A stretch of DNA of 64,000 bases from Candidatus Riflebacteria bacterium HGW-Riflebacteria-1 (lineage in GTDB: Bacteria; Muiribacteriota; Ozemobacteria; Ozemobacterales; Ozemobacteraceae): positions 186,001 through 250,000 of the forward strand of contig PGYB01000005.1 in assembly GCA_002839445.1 (NCBI GenBank), given 5' to 3'. The notes beneath the pieces were generated by a model. The model made no database searches. It was not told the DNA's origin and saw only the letters and a program-made list of their open reading frames with translations. A program made the position numbers and the translations under genes. Shown piece by piece: positions 25,397 to 34,274 of the stretch; the first letter of the stretch is position 1; each line of letters begins with the position of its first letter.

Positions 25397-26320
25397 ATGG
25401 CTCTGATTCTGGTCAAAGAGATTGTACAAGATCAGGGACTGACGGTTGTTGCCGGCAAAGAAGGGCTCGACCGCAAGGTTATTTCATCGGAAGTACATCG
25501 CCCGGGTCTTGAGCTGGCTGGCTTTTTTGAGCATTTTGGCTATGAGCGCATAATCGTGCTGGGTCGAACTGAGCTGGCCTATCTTGGCGAGCAAAGCGCC
25601 GAGACGCGCAAAGTTCGCTTGCGCCAGCTGCTGTTCTTCAATATTCCCTGTATTATCATAACTGATGATCTGCTGGTGCTCGACGAACTGCTTGAGCTTT
25701 GCGATCAGAAAAAGATACCGCTGTTGCGCACTTCGGCGCGCACTGGCGAGTTCATTTACCAGCTTTCGCGTTATCTGCACAACCGCTTTGCCCCGCGCAA
25801 AAGTGTGCATGGCGTGTTTGTCGAGGTATATGGTGTCGGCATTCTGATCATGGGCACTTCTGGAATAGGCAAGAGCGAGTGCGCGCTTGAACTGATCAAG
25901 CGCGGCCATCGGCTGGTTGCCGATGATGCCGTGCAACTCATGAAGATCAGCGACACCAAAGTTGTTGGCTCGCCTGACGAGATGATACGTCATCACATGG
26001 AAATCCGTGGCCTCGGCATAATTGATATCCGCTCGCTGTTCGGTATTGCTGCCACCGCTGACGAAAAGCCGGTTGATATGGTGATTAACCTTGAAAAATG
26101 GGATGACCAGAAAGAATACGACCGTCTAGGCATATTTCAGAGAACGGTCAAGTTTTTGAAAGTTGAAGTTCCCAGCACAACCATACCGGTTCGTGAAGGT
26201 CGCAACCTCGCAGTTGTTATCGAAACCGCGGCGATGAATTTCTATCTGCGCCGCATGGGCGTTCTCAGCGCCGAAAAATTCTCAAAACAGCTGCGGGCAA
26301 AGATGAGCGGTGACTTTTAA
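25397..26320 (+). CDS. hprK: HPr kinase/phosphorylase
   Basis: A bifunctional enzyme that phosphorylates or dephosphorylates the regulatory Ser of HPr. The 307-residue protein has the N-terminal Hpr domain (1-130), the P-loop GTSGIGKS (153-160), the following RGHRLVADDAV and the signature MEIRGLGIIDI. This layout is complete for the family. No HPr gene is in the window, but a PTS IIA-like gene is at 43098, so a regulatory PTS is likely. The stop overlaps the yvcK start by one base (TAATG). GGGAAAGG serves as ribosome site. Confidence 0.95.
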   Translation: MALILVKEIVQDQGLTVVAGKEGLDRKVISSEVHRPGLELAGFFEHFGYERIIVLGRTELAYLGEQSAETRKVRLRQLLFFNIPCIIITDDLLVLDELLELCDQKKIPLLRTSARTGEFIYQLSRYLHNRFAPRKSVHGVFVEVYGVGILIMGTSGIGKSECALELIKRGHRLVADDAVQLMKISDTKVVGSPDEMIRHHMEIRGLGIIDIRSLFGIAATADEKPVDMVINLEKWDDQKEYDRLGIFQRTVKFLKVEVPSTTIPVREGRNLAVVIETAAMNFYLRRMGVLSAEKFSKQLRAKMSGDF

Positions 26321-27651
26321 TGCTGCTGTCGTTGCGGCGCAGGTTTGGACATGAGCTGAGAGCCCGGCGCTGGGTTCTTTTTCTGCTGCTTGGCCTGCTG
26401 ATGATGTGTTTTGGCTTTGTTTTTACCGCTTTGTCGACAATAGTTCTCGCGCCGGCGAGCATCGAGACGGTTCGCAGCTTTCACCCGGCAGCTCTTGCTC
26501 TTTCCGGGCTCTCAGCACTGCTGTTAAGTTTTTTCTGGTTGTATCGTGGATTTAGAACTGCATTCAGACTGCTTGACAGCAAGGATTTTGGCTTATCTAC
26601 ACGCCTGCGCGAATTCGTCTTTCAAAAGACCCAGGTTTCGGCAAAGCTTTTTTCAATGGTTGCTCTCGGCGGCGGAACCGGCTTGAGCTCTCTGTTAAAG
26701 GGCCTTAAAGAACTGCCGGTAGATTTAACCGCAATAGTAACCGTCACTGACGACGGCGGCTCATCAGGCCGTCTGCGCAAAGAACTGCAGATTCTGCCTC
26801 CGGGCGATATCAGAAACTGTCTGGTAGCTTTATCGCGTTCTGAAAGCCTTTTGTCGCGCCTTTTTCAATACCGTTTCGGCGATGGCGGCGAAATAGAAGG
26901 GCATAGCTTCGGCAATCTTTTTATTGCGGCCATGACCGGCGTTATTGGCGACTTTGGCAGTGCCGTACGCGAGGCCAGCAACATTCTGGCGATCAAGGGC
27001 CATGTTATTCCAGTTACCAATGACAATGTCCAGCTGATTGCCCAGTTTGACGACGGCAGCGAGATCACCGGCGAAACGGCGATCTGCGAGGCCCGCAAGC
27101 GCATAACGAAGATGGATCTGCTTCCGGCTTCACCAAAGGCCAATCAGGAAGCGCTCAGCGCCATTGACGATGCCAATATGATAGTAATGGGGCCTGGTAG
27201 CCTGTTTACCAGCATCATTCCGAATCTGCTGGTGCCCGGCGTTGCTGAGCATATTAACAGCAGCGATGCGAAAGTGGTTTACATCTGCAACGTCATGACA
27301 CAGCCTGGTGAAACCGATGGTTTCAGTGCGTCTGATCATGTTAATGCCATTCTCGAAAAGACGCAGCTCAAGCGAATTGATATTGTTGTGGTCAACTCAA
27401 GGCGCGCTTCTCGAACGCTTATGGAACGCTACGAAACTAAAGGGCAGTTCTGGGTAGCACCTACCGTCAAGAAGATTGAAGATCTTGGAATAAGGGTTCT
27501 CGCCGCTGATATGCTTTTGCAATCAGACCTGCTGCGCCATAACCCGAATCTGCTGGCGGCGATACTGATTGCTCTCGTTAACGAAAATCGTGGTGTTGAG
27601 CCGGTTCCGCAAGACGAAGAAGAAGATGATGAAAGCATATTCGATGACTGA
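26320..27651 (+). CDS. yvcK: YvcK/CofD-like gluconeogenesis factor with membrane anchor
   Basis: A 443-residue protein. Residues about 20-45 and 55-78 are two membrane helices. The YvcK/CofD-like domain begins near residue 115 with ALGGGTGLSSLLKGL and continues with TVTDDGGSSGRLR, PGDIRNC and GHSFGNLF. The C-terminus is an acidic tail (EDEEEDDESIFDD). Family knowledge: YvcK binds UDP-sugars and is needed for growth on gluconeogenic carbon and for cell-wall balance. Most Bacillus-type YvcK proteins are soluble; an N-terminal anchor occurs in some groups. It is coupled to hprK by TAATG and followed 8 bases later by whiA. Confidence 0.92.
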   Translation: MLLSLRRRFGHELRARRWVLFLLLGLLMMCFGFVFTALSTIVLAPASIETVRSFHPAALALSGLSALLLSFFWLYRGFRTAFRLLDSKDFGLSTRLREFVFQKTQVSAKLFSMVALGGGTGLSSLLKGLKELPVDLTAIVTVTDDGGSSGRLRKELQILPPGDIRNCLVALSRSESLLSRLFQYRFGDGGEIEGHSFGNLFIAAMTGVIGDFGSAVREASNILAIKGHVIPVTNDNVQLIAQFDDGSEITGETAICEARKRITKMDLLPASPKANQEALSAIDDANMIVMGPGSLFTSIIPNLLVPGVAEHINSSDAKVVYICNVMTQPGETDGFSASDHVNAILEKTQLKRIDIVVVNSRRASRTLMERYETKGQFWVAPTVKKIEDLGIRVLAADMLLQSDLLRHNPNLLAAILIALVNENRGVEPVPQDEEEDDESIFDD

Positions 27652-27659
27652 GCTGACGC

Positions 27660-28553
27660 ATGGCTCCAGTTGATTACGGTAGCGAACTCAAGCGCGAAAT
27701 CTTTTCGATTGCCCGGCAACAGCTGCCATGCTGTCTGCAGTCTTTTCTCGCCGGTCTGCTGCGTGGCTCTGCCCATCAACCGCAGATTAAGGTGCGCAGA
27801 TCTCTGAATCGCCATCTGCAGCTGTTTTTTCGTGATGTTCTGCCGCCAGATGCAACAATCGAAGACGGAGGCACCGAAATTCTGGTCGAGAAAAACTTTG
27901 ATCAGCTCGAGCTCAGGCAGAAATTTGTTGAGCGCATAAGACGCACTGACGACACTGCCTCGGCCAAGCACTGCCAGCGCGCTTTTTTGCATGGACTGTT
28001 TATCGCCCGAGGCTACATTCAAAATCCGGGTCGCGGTTATCATCTTGAATTCAGATTGCCGGGACGCTGGTTGCCGGCGGCATTCAGAGCGGTTTGCCGC
28101 CAGCTGCGCATGCGGTTTGCCGAATACAAGACCGAAGCTGGAACCTGCTTTTATCTTAAAAGTATTCGCCGTATCATCAAGTTTCTCAATCGCCTCGGCT
28201 TGTTTGAGAAGTCGCTCGAATTGTCTGATTTAAAGGCTACGCGCAGTCTGCTGTCAATGGTAAACCGCCAGGTAAATTTTGAAACAGCCAACATCAATAG
28301 ACTTATTGGCGCCGCCGAAGAGTCGATCAACCAGATCAGAGAACTGCTTGCCTTTGAAGATCAGGAAATCTGGACCGAAAGCCTGCGCCAGTTGTCGATG
28401 ATGCGCCTCAAATACCCACATGACAGTTTAGAAGCCCTTGGTCAACGCTTCGTGCCGCCTCTTAGTAAGTCAGCGGTAAATCACCGTTTGCGCCGCATCA
28501 AAAGCCTGCATACCAAAGTGTTCGGCAAAGAACGCGACAGGTCTGATTGTTGA
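27660..28553 (+). CDS. whiA: WhiA DNA-binding regulator
   Basis: A 297-residue protein of the WhiA family. It has an N-terminal degenerate LAGLIDADG homing-endonuclease fold (with CLQSFLAGLLRG near 27 and FLHGLFIARGYI near 106). The C-terminal HTH (about 255-285) contains RFVPPLSKSAVNHRLRRI. WhiA controls sporulation in actinomycetes and division and chromosome segregation in Bacillus. The yvcK-whiA order is the conserved Firmicutes order, but rapZ (yvcJ), usually before yvcK, is replaced by hprK. The terminator is not clear; an imperfect hairpin with T-rich tail lies at 28624-28675. Confidence 0.92.
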   Translation: MAPVDYGSELKREIFSIARQQLPCCLQSFLAGLLRGSAHQPQIKVRRSLNRHLQLFFRDVLPPDATIEDGGTEILVEKNFDQLELRQKFVERIRRTDDTASAKHCQRAFLHGLFIARGYIQNPGRGYHLEFRLPGRWLPAAFRAVCRQLRMRFAEYKTEAGTCFYLKSIRRIIKFLNRLGLFEKSLELSDLKATRSLLSMVNRQVNFETANINRLIGAAEESINQIRELLAFEDQEIWTESLRQLSMMRLKYPHDSLEALGQRFVPPLSKSAVNHRLRRIKSLHTKVFGKERDRSDC

Positions 28554-28741
28554 ATCTGGCAAAGACAAAATAGATAATAGTCTTTTGTAATCTGTTAGAG
28601 AATGTAATTCGAGATAGCAGACTCAGTAATATCCCATTTGATTACTGAAGAGTGTTCTGGGGTTTTTCGTTTTAACTTTCCATGCATTTTTCCACAGTCG
28701 CCCACAGGATGTGGGTGGTACTTGGGCGCATCAGGATAGAA
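28554..28741. other. Intergenic stretch with small hairpins
   Basis: CAGTAAT (28624-28630) pairs with ATTACTG (28641-28647), followed within 20 bases by a T-rich run, and may end the whiA transcript. CCCACA (28701-28706) pairs with TGTGGG (28710-28715). A DnaA-box-like TTTTCCACA lies at 28688-28696. I see no gene here. Confidence 0.35.
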
Positions 28742-28951
28742 CGCCCGGGTGATTCACGCAGATTGCGCAGATGGATTCTGGATAACTGCAAAAAAGCATA
28801 TAAAAAACTCCTGAGTAATCTGCGATAATCCTTTAATCCGTGGATAACTCTTCAAAAGAGCCAGTATAATTATCGTGATTAGCTTGTCAGACAAATGTCC
28901 AAGCGAAATTTCTCGTAAACTCCTCATAGACAGGCAAATGGAGAATTACTG
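28742..28951. repeat. 210-bp dispersed intergenic repeat, copy A
   Basis: This segment matches 46538-46747 almost end to end, at about 85% identity by eye, with the same length and orientation. Shared blocks include CGCCCGGGTGATTCAC at one end and GGCAAATGGAGAATTACTG at the other. Inside are GATTGCGCAGAT, two GGATAACT words and GATTAGCTTG. It has no long open frame. It is an intergenic repeat family, perhaps a non-autonomous element or a regulatory or chromosome-organising sequence. Confidence 0.85.
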
Positions 28952-28962
28952 TAGCAGATTCT

Positions 28963-31173
28963 TTAACGGTCTGTATTCTCTTCTGGCAGCCTATGAGCAA
29001 AGATCAGCAGGCCGGCCATGTTGAGCGCCAACGCTGTGCATAACAGGGCAAAACAACCGCGCATGCCAATTGCCGGCAGCAGCCAGAGACCGCTCAGCGC
29101 ACCAGTCACCAGGGCGCCGGTATTGTCGGCGAAGATCAGCAGGCCGGCACTGTCAGCCGCCTTTCGCCCCGCGCTGCGCAATATGCTGTCTGATACGGGA
29201 AACTCGATGCCATCAAGAAAAGCAATGGTAAAGACCATAAGGCCGATTACCGCAGCCGAATGCAGTTGTGTCTGCTCAACAAAAAATATGCAGAAAACGA
29301 CGAAAAGTATCTGCAGCAGTTTGACGGTTTTAAGCCTGTAAACAGCGGTTTTGCGCAGTTGAATGCGGCCAAATAACATGGCGCCGGCAGCCAGACCTAG
29401 CATATAGAGCCCAAAAAACAGCGCGGTCATCTGATAGGCCGCGCCATAACGGTTCTGATACAGCAGGATCAAAATGATTTCTGACAGAATCCCGGTGGCG
29501 CCGCTTATGGCCACGCCGCCGGCAATAACACTTTTTACTGCCAGGCCGGTGCTCAGAAATGCGGGCAGCAACATTACCAGGAAACCGATTGCCAGAAACC
29601 CGGCAAGCAGCTTTGCCAGAGGCAACTGCTGCAGCGCCTGCAGCCAGGCATTAATGCCCGTGCCGCTGTAGATGTTCCACAACTCAATCTGCTGCATAAA
29701 ACTGACCGGGTGCACGTCAGTATTTAGCCTGACGTCTATCTCGCGTTTAAGCCAGTCATCAAGCTCCTTTACGCGATGTGGCATGAGCAGATTGTAAAAA
29801 CTCATCGGAAAAAAAGTTGTCGTGACTATCTGCCGCGCTGCCAGCCGATCTGAGAATTCGCGCGCGTTGCGCGGCAAGACCTGGTCTGAATTGCTGGCAA
29901 AAAAGGTGATCACTCCGCCGGGAACAGCCAGACAGTGGGCAAACTCATGCTGCAGGCCACGCCATGCTGTAATAATTATTCTGCCGAGAGTGGCGTCGAG
30001 ATAGTTCTCGGTGCCCTGAACCTGCAGCGAGATGACGCCTTCGGGGTTAAGCATCCTGCCTGCGGACCTGAAAGATTCGAGGGTAAAAAGCCGGTTGCCG
30101 GCAAGGGTTACCGGTGAAATTGCATAAAACATTATGCCGTCAAATTTTTCTGCGGCCTGGTTGAGGTAAAAACGCGGGTCTACATTGATTACCTCGATTC
30201 TGTCGTGTTTTTGCGGGTAGGCAAACATGGCAACCAGCTCACTGTCACTCTCGACAATGGTTAATCTGAGATCATCGTATTTGACCAGCTCATCGACCAG
30301 ATCAGGAGTTGGCGCACCAATCACCAGAACGCGGCGGTAACTTTTCAGCGCACTCACAAAAGTGTGAACTCGGCTCTCGGCAGACTCGGCAAGCGGCCAT
30401 GAGTCTGCGAGCATGCCATTTGAAAACAGGCTCTTCTGTTCCCAGTAGCTGCTGAGCTGGAGCTTCTGATAAGGCGTTTCGACCGTTGCTTCGAGCGTTC
30501 TGGTTTTACCATGCATTTTAAGCCAGTAGGCCTGCTCTATTCTCTCAGCTGCCATTGGTGCCAGCAGGGAAACCGCCGGCGCAGCCGCCAGTAAAAGCAG
30601 CGCTGGCAAAGCTTTGCGCCGTGCCAGAATGAAAACGCCTGTCAGCGCTGGTATCGCGAGGCTGAGCAGGCAGATAATCGAATTGGCTTTTCCGCCAATC
30701 AGCAGCGAAAAGAATACGCCGCCGATAAAGCCGCCAACTGCTTCGAGGCTGTAAAAATAGCCGATGCTTCGGTTGGTAAGCCTTATCATTGCGGGTATGA
30801 ACAAGCCTGACAAGATGGCGGTCGGGGTAACCGTGAACAGCATGAACAGAGCGGCCGGCGCGAAGGATATGAACCTGCCATTAGGGTTGGGAAGCAGGCC
30901 GACAGCGAAATAGATCAGGGCTGTCAGCAGAACTGGCATGAGCACCAGCATTTTAAGCAGGGTGGCCGGTTGAATTCTGATTTTGCCGCCGATGAGGCCG
31001 CCCAATGCTATGCCCAGCAGCCAGACGCTCAAAAACAGTCCAAGATGAATCTCGGTGCCATAAAACTGCCCCATAAAAAACCTGAACAGGGCCACCTGGC
31101 TCAGGTTGGCAGCAAAGCCGGCAATTGCAGAAATGGTTGCCAGCTGATATCTCGCGGCAGAACCCTCAGTCAT
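28963..31173 (-). CDS. Polytopic membrane protein with a spermidine synthase-like domain
   Basis: A 736-residue protein in three parts. Residues 1-210 hold about seven membrane helices of MFS/spermidine-synthase-associated type, with GLFLSVWLLGIALGGLIGG. Residues about 225-470 are a soluble aminopropyltransferase-like Rossmann region (ETPYQKLQL, LFSNGMLADSWP, VLVIGAPTPDLVDELVKY). In it the usual GGGDG of SpeE is replaced by GAPTP. Residues about 520-735 return to membrane helices. Such fusions are widespread but uncharacterised, and polyamine synthesis cannot be assumed. The start overlaps the upstream PilX-like gene by 8 bases, so it is the third gene of a pilin operon. Confidence 0.75.
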   Translation of the reverse strand: MTEGSAARYQLATISAIAGFAANLSQVALFRFFMGQFYGTEIHLGLFLSVWLLGIALGGLIGGKIRIQPATLLKMLVLMPVLLTALIYFAVGLLPNPNGRFISFAPAALFMLFTVTPTAILSGLFIPAMIRLTNRSIGYFYSLEAVGGFIGGVFFSLLIGGKANSIICLLSLAIPALTGVFILARRKALPALLLLAAAPAVSLLAPMAAERIEQAYWLKMHGKTRTLEATVETPYQKLQLSSYWEQKSLFSNGMLADSWPLAESAESRVHTFVSALKSYRRVLVIGAPTPDLVDELVKYDDLRLTIVESDSELVAMFAYPQKHDRIEVINVDPRFYLNQAAEKFDGIMFYAISPVTLAGNRLFTLESFRSAGRMLNPEGVISLQVQGTENYLDATLGRIIITAWRGLQHEFAHCLAVPGGVITFFASNSDQVLPRNAREFSDRLAARQIVTTTFFPMSFYNLLMPHRVKELDDWLKREIDVRLNTDVHPVSFMQQIELWNIYSGTGINAWLQALQQLPLAKLLAGFLAIGFLVMLLPAFLSTGLAVKSVIAGGVAISGATGILSEIILILLYQNRYGAAYQMTALFFGLYMLGLAAGAMLFGRIQLRKTAVYRLKTVKLLQILFVVFCIFFVEQTQLHSAAVIGLMVFTIAFLDGIEFPVSDSILRSAGRKAADSAGLLIFADNTGALVTGALSGLWLLPAIGMRGCFALLCTALALNMAGLLIFAHRLPEENTDR

Positions 31174-32044
31174 CGACGTGGCGGCCAGTTCTGGTTATCT
31201 TGCGAACCTGCTGAATTTTTTTGCTGGCCGGAATTTCCTGAAAATCAATGACATTGCCTTCGCACTCAATTTCGATCGCTTCTTCATTATAGCGCCTAAG
31301 CCCTTGTATCGCCCTTATTGCCACATCTTTAATCTGGTAATTCATGGTATAAGGGTAACCTTCGTCGTTGATTCCCCAGCTTTGTTCAGTTTCAAGCCCG
31401 CTTGCCTTCTGGGTGACCAGTGCCGGCTGCAGTATGATGCCATTGACCACGTCGTTGGTGCAGTCTCTGAAAAAGTAGGTGAGGAACTTTGCCGGCGCGT
31501 GTTGCGAGTTTGCCGAGTTGTCGGGGCTGATGTATTTTTCTGGCAGATTATTTGGCGCCAGGCCAGGAGCGAGATAGCGATAGTTCGGGTTGTAAAAACT
31601 CGCGATTCTTATCAGTATTTCTGGGTCTGAACCGCTCATTTTGAGCGGCGTGTAGAAGAATCTGATGCGACCGCTCGAATCTGACTCTTCAGGAATAATG
31701 CGCTTATAGACGCCAGAGAGGCTTTGTATTTTTTGAAAAGCAGGCTGCCCGCTTTCACTGCGAAACGGAAACTCAGCAAAATCAAAATATGGGTTCTTTC
31801 CCTGTTTAAACTCAACGGCATCATAGAGTTCAGTCGGAAAAAGCCGCGCTTTGAGCAGAAAGTGCTGCATGGCCGCGCGCGCGGCAAAGAAAGCCTGCTG
31901 ATCGCGCAGATTAAGCTTATTACGCCCTGCGACGCTGCGGTGCTGAAATGACATCGAGGTAAAAAGAACCATGAGACACAAAGAAAAAACGGCGACAATA
32001 ACGATTGCCATGCCTTTTTTGTTGGTTGTCAGGTTTTTAAACAT
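31166..32044 (-). CDS. PilX/GspK-like pilus-associated membrane protein
   Basis: A 292-residue protein with a short basic N-terminus (NKKG) and one long hydrophobic helix (about 12-32), then an extracytoplasmic domain with the segment AFFAARAAMQHFLLKAR. That pattern is typical of PilX/GspK-type proteins, which also begin with a KKG-hydrophobic helix lacking Glu5. It is a clear paralogue of the product at 47298, which has AYFMARSGLQHFLLKLK at the same place. It overlaps both neighbours by 8 bases, so the three minus-strand genes are co-translated. Confidence 0.7.
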   Translation of the reverse strand: MFKNLTTNKKGMAIVIVAVFSLCLMVLFTSMSFQHRSVAGRNKLNLRDQQAFFAARAAMQHFLLKARLFPTELYDAVEFKQGKNPYFDFAEFPFRSESGQPAFQKIQSLSGVYKRIIPEESDSSGRIRFFYTPLKMSGSDPEILIRIASFYNPNYRYLAPGLAPNNLPEKYISPDNSANSQHAPAKFLTYFFRDCTNDVVNGIILQPALVTQKASGLETEQSWGINDEGYPYTMNYQIKDVAIRAIQGLRRYNEEAIEIECEGNVIDFQEIPASKKIQQVRKITRTGRHVDD

Positions 32045-32996
32045 CTATATCTGCCTTGATGGTCATCAGATGAATTCGTCGCTGGCCGGTGCCCGGCTGA
32101 TCAGGGTTTTTCAGATAGGCCTTTTCGATGTTCCATTGCACCTCGATGATCAGGCGCTTAAGACCGCAATACTTAAAGTTTTCATCATTGGTGTAACTGA
32201 CCATGCTCTTGGCCATGCGCTGACTCAAGCGGGTTGCAGTCGGGTTTACAAACCTGAACGCGTTGGCCTGATATTTTTCGTAGCCCTCGTCGCGGTAAAA
32301 ATTTTCGTGGTTTTCAGAAACTTTTTTGGGCAGTTCGGTTTCAAACAGGAAATTTGTGCCGTCAGACATCTGACTGACCGGGTTAGGCACATATTTGATC
32401 TGATGCCAGGCCTGGCTCATCAGCTTTGCCGGATTTTTCAGAAAGCTGAATGTCGGCTCTACTGCCGGAAAAGCCGCAAAATCTGCTGGTGCCGTGTCAG
32501 GGTAGTCGGCGCCGATCATCTTCATTTCTGGTTTGAGATTGGCTGAAGTCGCCAGTGACGGAATATCTTCGACGCGCAGGGTGATTTTGTAATGCTGCCC
32601 ACGCGGGTCGTTAACGATATTCTGACACGGCCAGCCAGCGGCAGTCTTTTCGCTGCCAGGAAAAACAGTGGTAATGAACTTTTCGGCCCAGGCCTCGTTA
32701 AACTTTTCGTAACCTTCGGCACTGGTCAGGTCGTCAATGCGTATAAAGCCGGGGATTCCGGCTCTTAACGCCTGAAAAGGCACATTGTCGAGCATGGCGT
32801 TGAGCGTTTCTGAGGCGCGACTTATCGCATACATGCGCGATACATTGAAATCAGTGTCAGATGCTCCCTTTGACATAAAATAAAAAACTGGCACCATGGT
32901 GGCAGCAAGTATTGCCATGGCGAGAATTATCTCCAGCATCGTAAAGGCGCTGCGCCGGAGAGTTATTTTACTTTGACGCATTTTGTGCGGTGACAT
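32037..32996 (-). CDS. Type IV pilin-like/type II pseudopilin (PilV/GspI type)
   Basis: A 319-residue prepilin-like protein. The leader and N-helix read RRSA|FTMLEIILAMAIL: cleavage after A17 would place Glu at +5. Ala rather than Gly is at -1. The globular part is long for a pilin. No Shine-Dalgarno sequence is evident; the start could be the ATG at 32996 or at 32981. It is first of a three-gene operon (pilin, PilX-like, spermidine-synthase-like). Processing needs a PilD peptidase, which is not in the window. Confidence 0.78.
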   Translation of the reverse strand: MSPHKMRQSKITLRRSAFTMLEIILAMAILAATMVPVFYFMSKGASDTDFNVSRMYAISRASETLNAMLDNVPFQALRAGIPGFIRIDDLTSAEGYEKFNEAWAEKFITTVFPGSEKTAAGWPCQNIVNDPRGQHYKITLRVEDIPSLATSANLKPEMKMIGADYPDTAPADFAAFPAVEPTFSFLKNPAKLMSQAWHQIKYVPNPVSQMSDGTNFLFETELPKKVSENHENFYRDEGYEKYQANAFRFVNPTATRLSQRMAKSMVSYTNDENFKYCGLKRLIIEVQWNIEKAYLKNPDQPGTGQRRIHLMTIKADIDV

Positions 32997-33065
32997 ATAT
33001 TAGATTAAGTTAACAGAATTCTGACGCCGGATGCAAACTAATAGTAACACCGGACCGTTGTGAGC

Positions 33066-33082
33066 CGTATAGAAAGTATACG
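33066..33082. promoter_or_regulatory. Inverted repeat between divergent genes
   Basis: CGTATA (33066-33071) and TATACG (33077-33082) form a perfect 6-bp palindrome around GAAAG in the 106-base space between the pilin operon and the radical SAM gene. It could be an operator for either. No clear -35/-10 pair accompanies it. Confidence 0.35.
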
Positions 33083-33102
33083 CGATATAAGGGCGAAAAG
33101 TA

Positions 33103-34254
33103 ATGGAAAGAGAACGTAACTTCTGGTCGATCAGCCGCCGCTCTTTTTTACAGACGTCAGCTCTAATTGCCGGAATCTGCACGTTTAACAATGGCACCCG
33201 GCTTCTGGCTGGCAGCGAGAGTGATTTTGCGGCTGAATATGTTTTGCGGTTGCCTGATGGGCGTTTGCAGTGCCAGCTGTGCCCGAACATGTGTATTCCT
33301 GCCGAAGGTGAGAATGGCACTTGCCGCGCGCGTGGCATCAGAAACGGTCAGTTTACCAGCCTGGTCTACGGTTTGCCATGCGTTATCGCTGTTGATCCGG
33401 TCGAAAAGATGCCACTGTTTCATTATCACGTGCATGGTCCGGCACTGGCTATCTCTACTGCCGGCTGTAATCTCGTCTGCCAATATTGCCAGAACTGGCA
33501 ATTCTCGCAAAAATCGCCGGCTGAGACAGCGAATTTTGCCATGAGCCCTTCTGATATTGTCATGCGCGCCATTGATATGCAGTTGCGCACAATCGGCTTC
33601 TTTTACACCGAACCGACGATTTATATCGAGTATATGAAGGATGTCGCGCGTCTGGCGAAAAAGAACAACATCAAAACGGTAATGGTTACAGCGGGTTATA
33701 TCAACGCTGCGCCGCTTAAGGATCTGTTCGAACTGATTGACATCTTCGTTGTGGGTTACAAAGGCTTTACCGAAGAATTCTACGCTGACGCGATTGCTGG
33801 CAAACTTGATCCGGTAAAAAAGGCTCTGCTGGCGATAAAAGAGTCTGGTCGCCATCTTGAGGTCGTCTCTTTGCTTGTTCCCGGCAAGAACGATGATATG
33901 GAAGTCTTTAAGACCGGTGCTGAGTGGTTTGTCAAAAACCTGGGGCCAGATGTGCCCTGGCATTTTTCGCGTTTTGTGCCTGAATTTATGCTTAAGAATC
34001 TGCCGCCAACGCCTAACGGGGTTCTCGAAACTGCCCGCAAACTGGCGCTCAAGGCCGGGGTAAGATACGCTTATACCGGCAACAACCCGGGGCAGGAAGG
34101 TAATCACACCTATTGTCCTGGTTGCAGCAAAAAAGTTGTCGAGCGGCTTGGCTTTAAGGTTTTGCGCAGTTTTTTGTCGGCCGGCAAGTGCCCGGATTGC
34201 GGTTGTCAGATTCCCGGTGTCTGGCTTGACGACCTGCCGAATGGCAATATCTGA
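33103..34254 (+). CDS. AmrS/PflA-like radical SAM enzyme with a Tat signal
   Basis: A 383-residue radical SAM enzyme of the AmmeMemoRadiSam (AmrS) type. Residues 11-30 contain a twin-arginine signal, SRRSFLQTSALIAG. Four Cys (C57, C60, C64, C74) form CxxC..C..C before the cluster motif CxxxCxxC (C122, C126, C129). The C-terminus has two CPxC/CPDCGC pairs resembling a zinc ribbon or a second iron-sulfur site. The TEP, GYI and VPGKND segments match the family. Radical SAM enzymes normally work in the cytosol with a flavodoxin, so the Tat signal is odd. It may be folded with its cluster before export, which is what the Tat path allows. The next gene starts 20 bases later. Confidence 0.85.
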   Translation: MERERNFWSISRRSFLQTSALIAGICTFNNGTRLLAGSESDFAAEYVLRLPDGRLQCQLCPNMCIPAEGENGTCRARGIRNGQFTSLVYGLPCVIAVDPVEKMPLFHYHVHGPALAISTAGCNLVCQYCQNWQFSQKSPAETANFAMSPSDIVMRAIDMQLRTIGFFYTEPTIYIEYMKDVARLAKKNNIKTVMVTAGYINAAPLKDLFELIDIFVVGYKGFTEEFYADAIAGKLDPVKKALLAIKESGRHLEVVSLLVPGKNDDMEVFKTGAEWFVKNLGPDVPWHFSRFVPEFMLKNLPPTPNGVLETARKLALKAGVRYAYTGNNPGQEGNHTYCPGCSKKVVERLGFKVLRSFLSAGKCPDCGCQIPGVWLDDLPNGNI

Positions 34255-34274
34255 TGTTCAGGAGAATACATACT

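Noticed and set aside
28688..28715. DnaA-box-like TTTTCCACA and hairpin near copy A, as a replication origin
   Set aside because: Only single boxes, no AT-rich unwinding element, and no dnaA or dnaN nearby.
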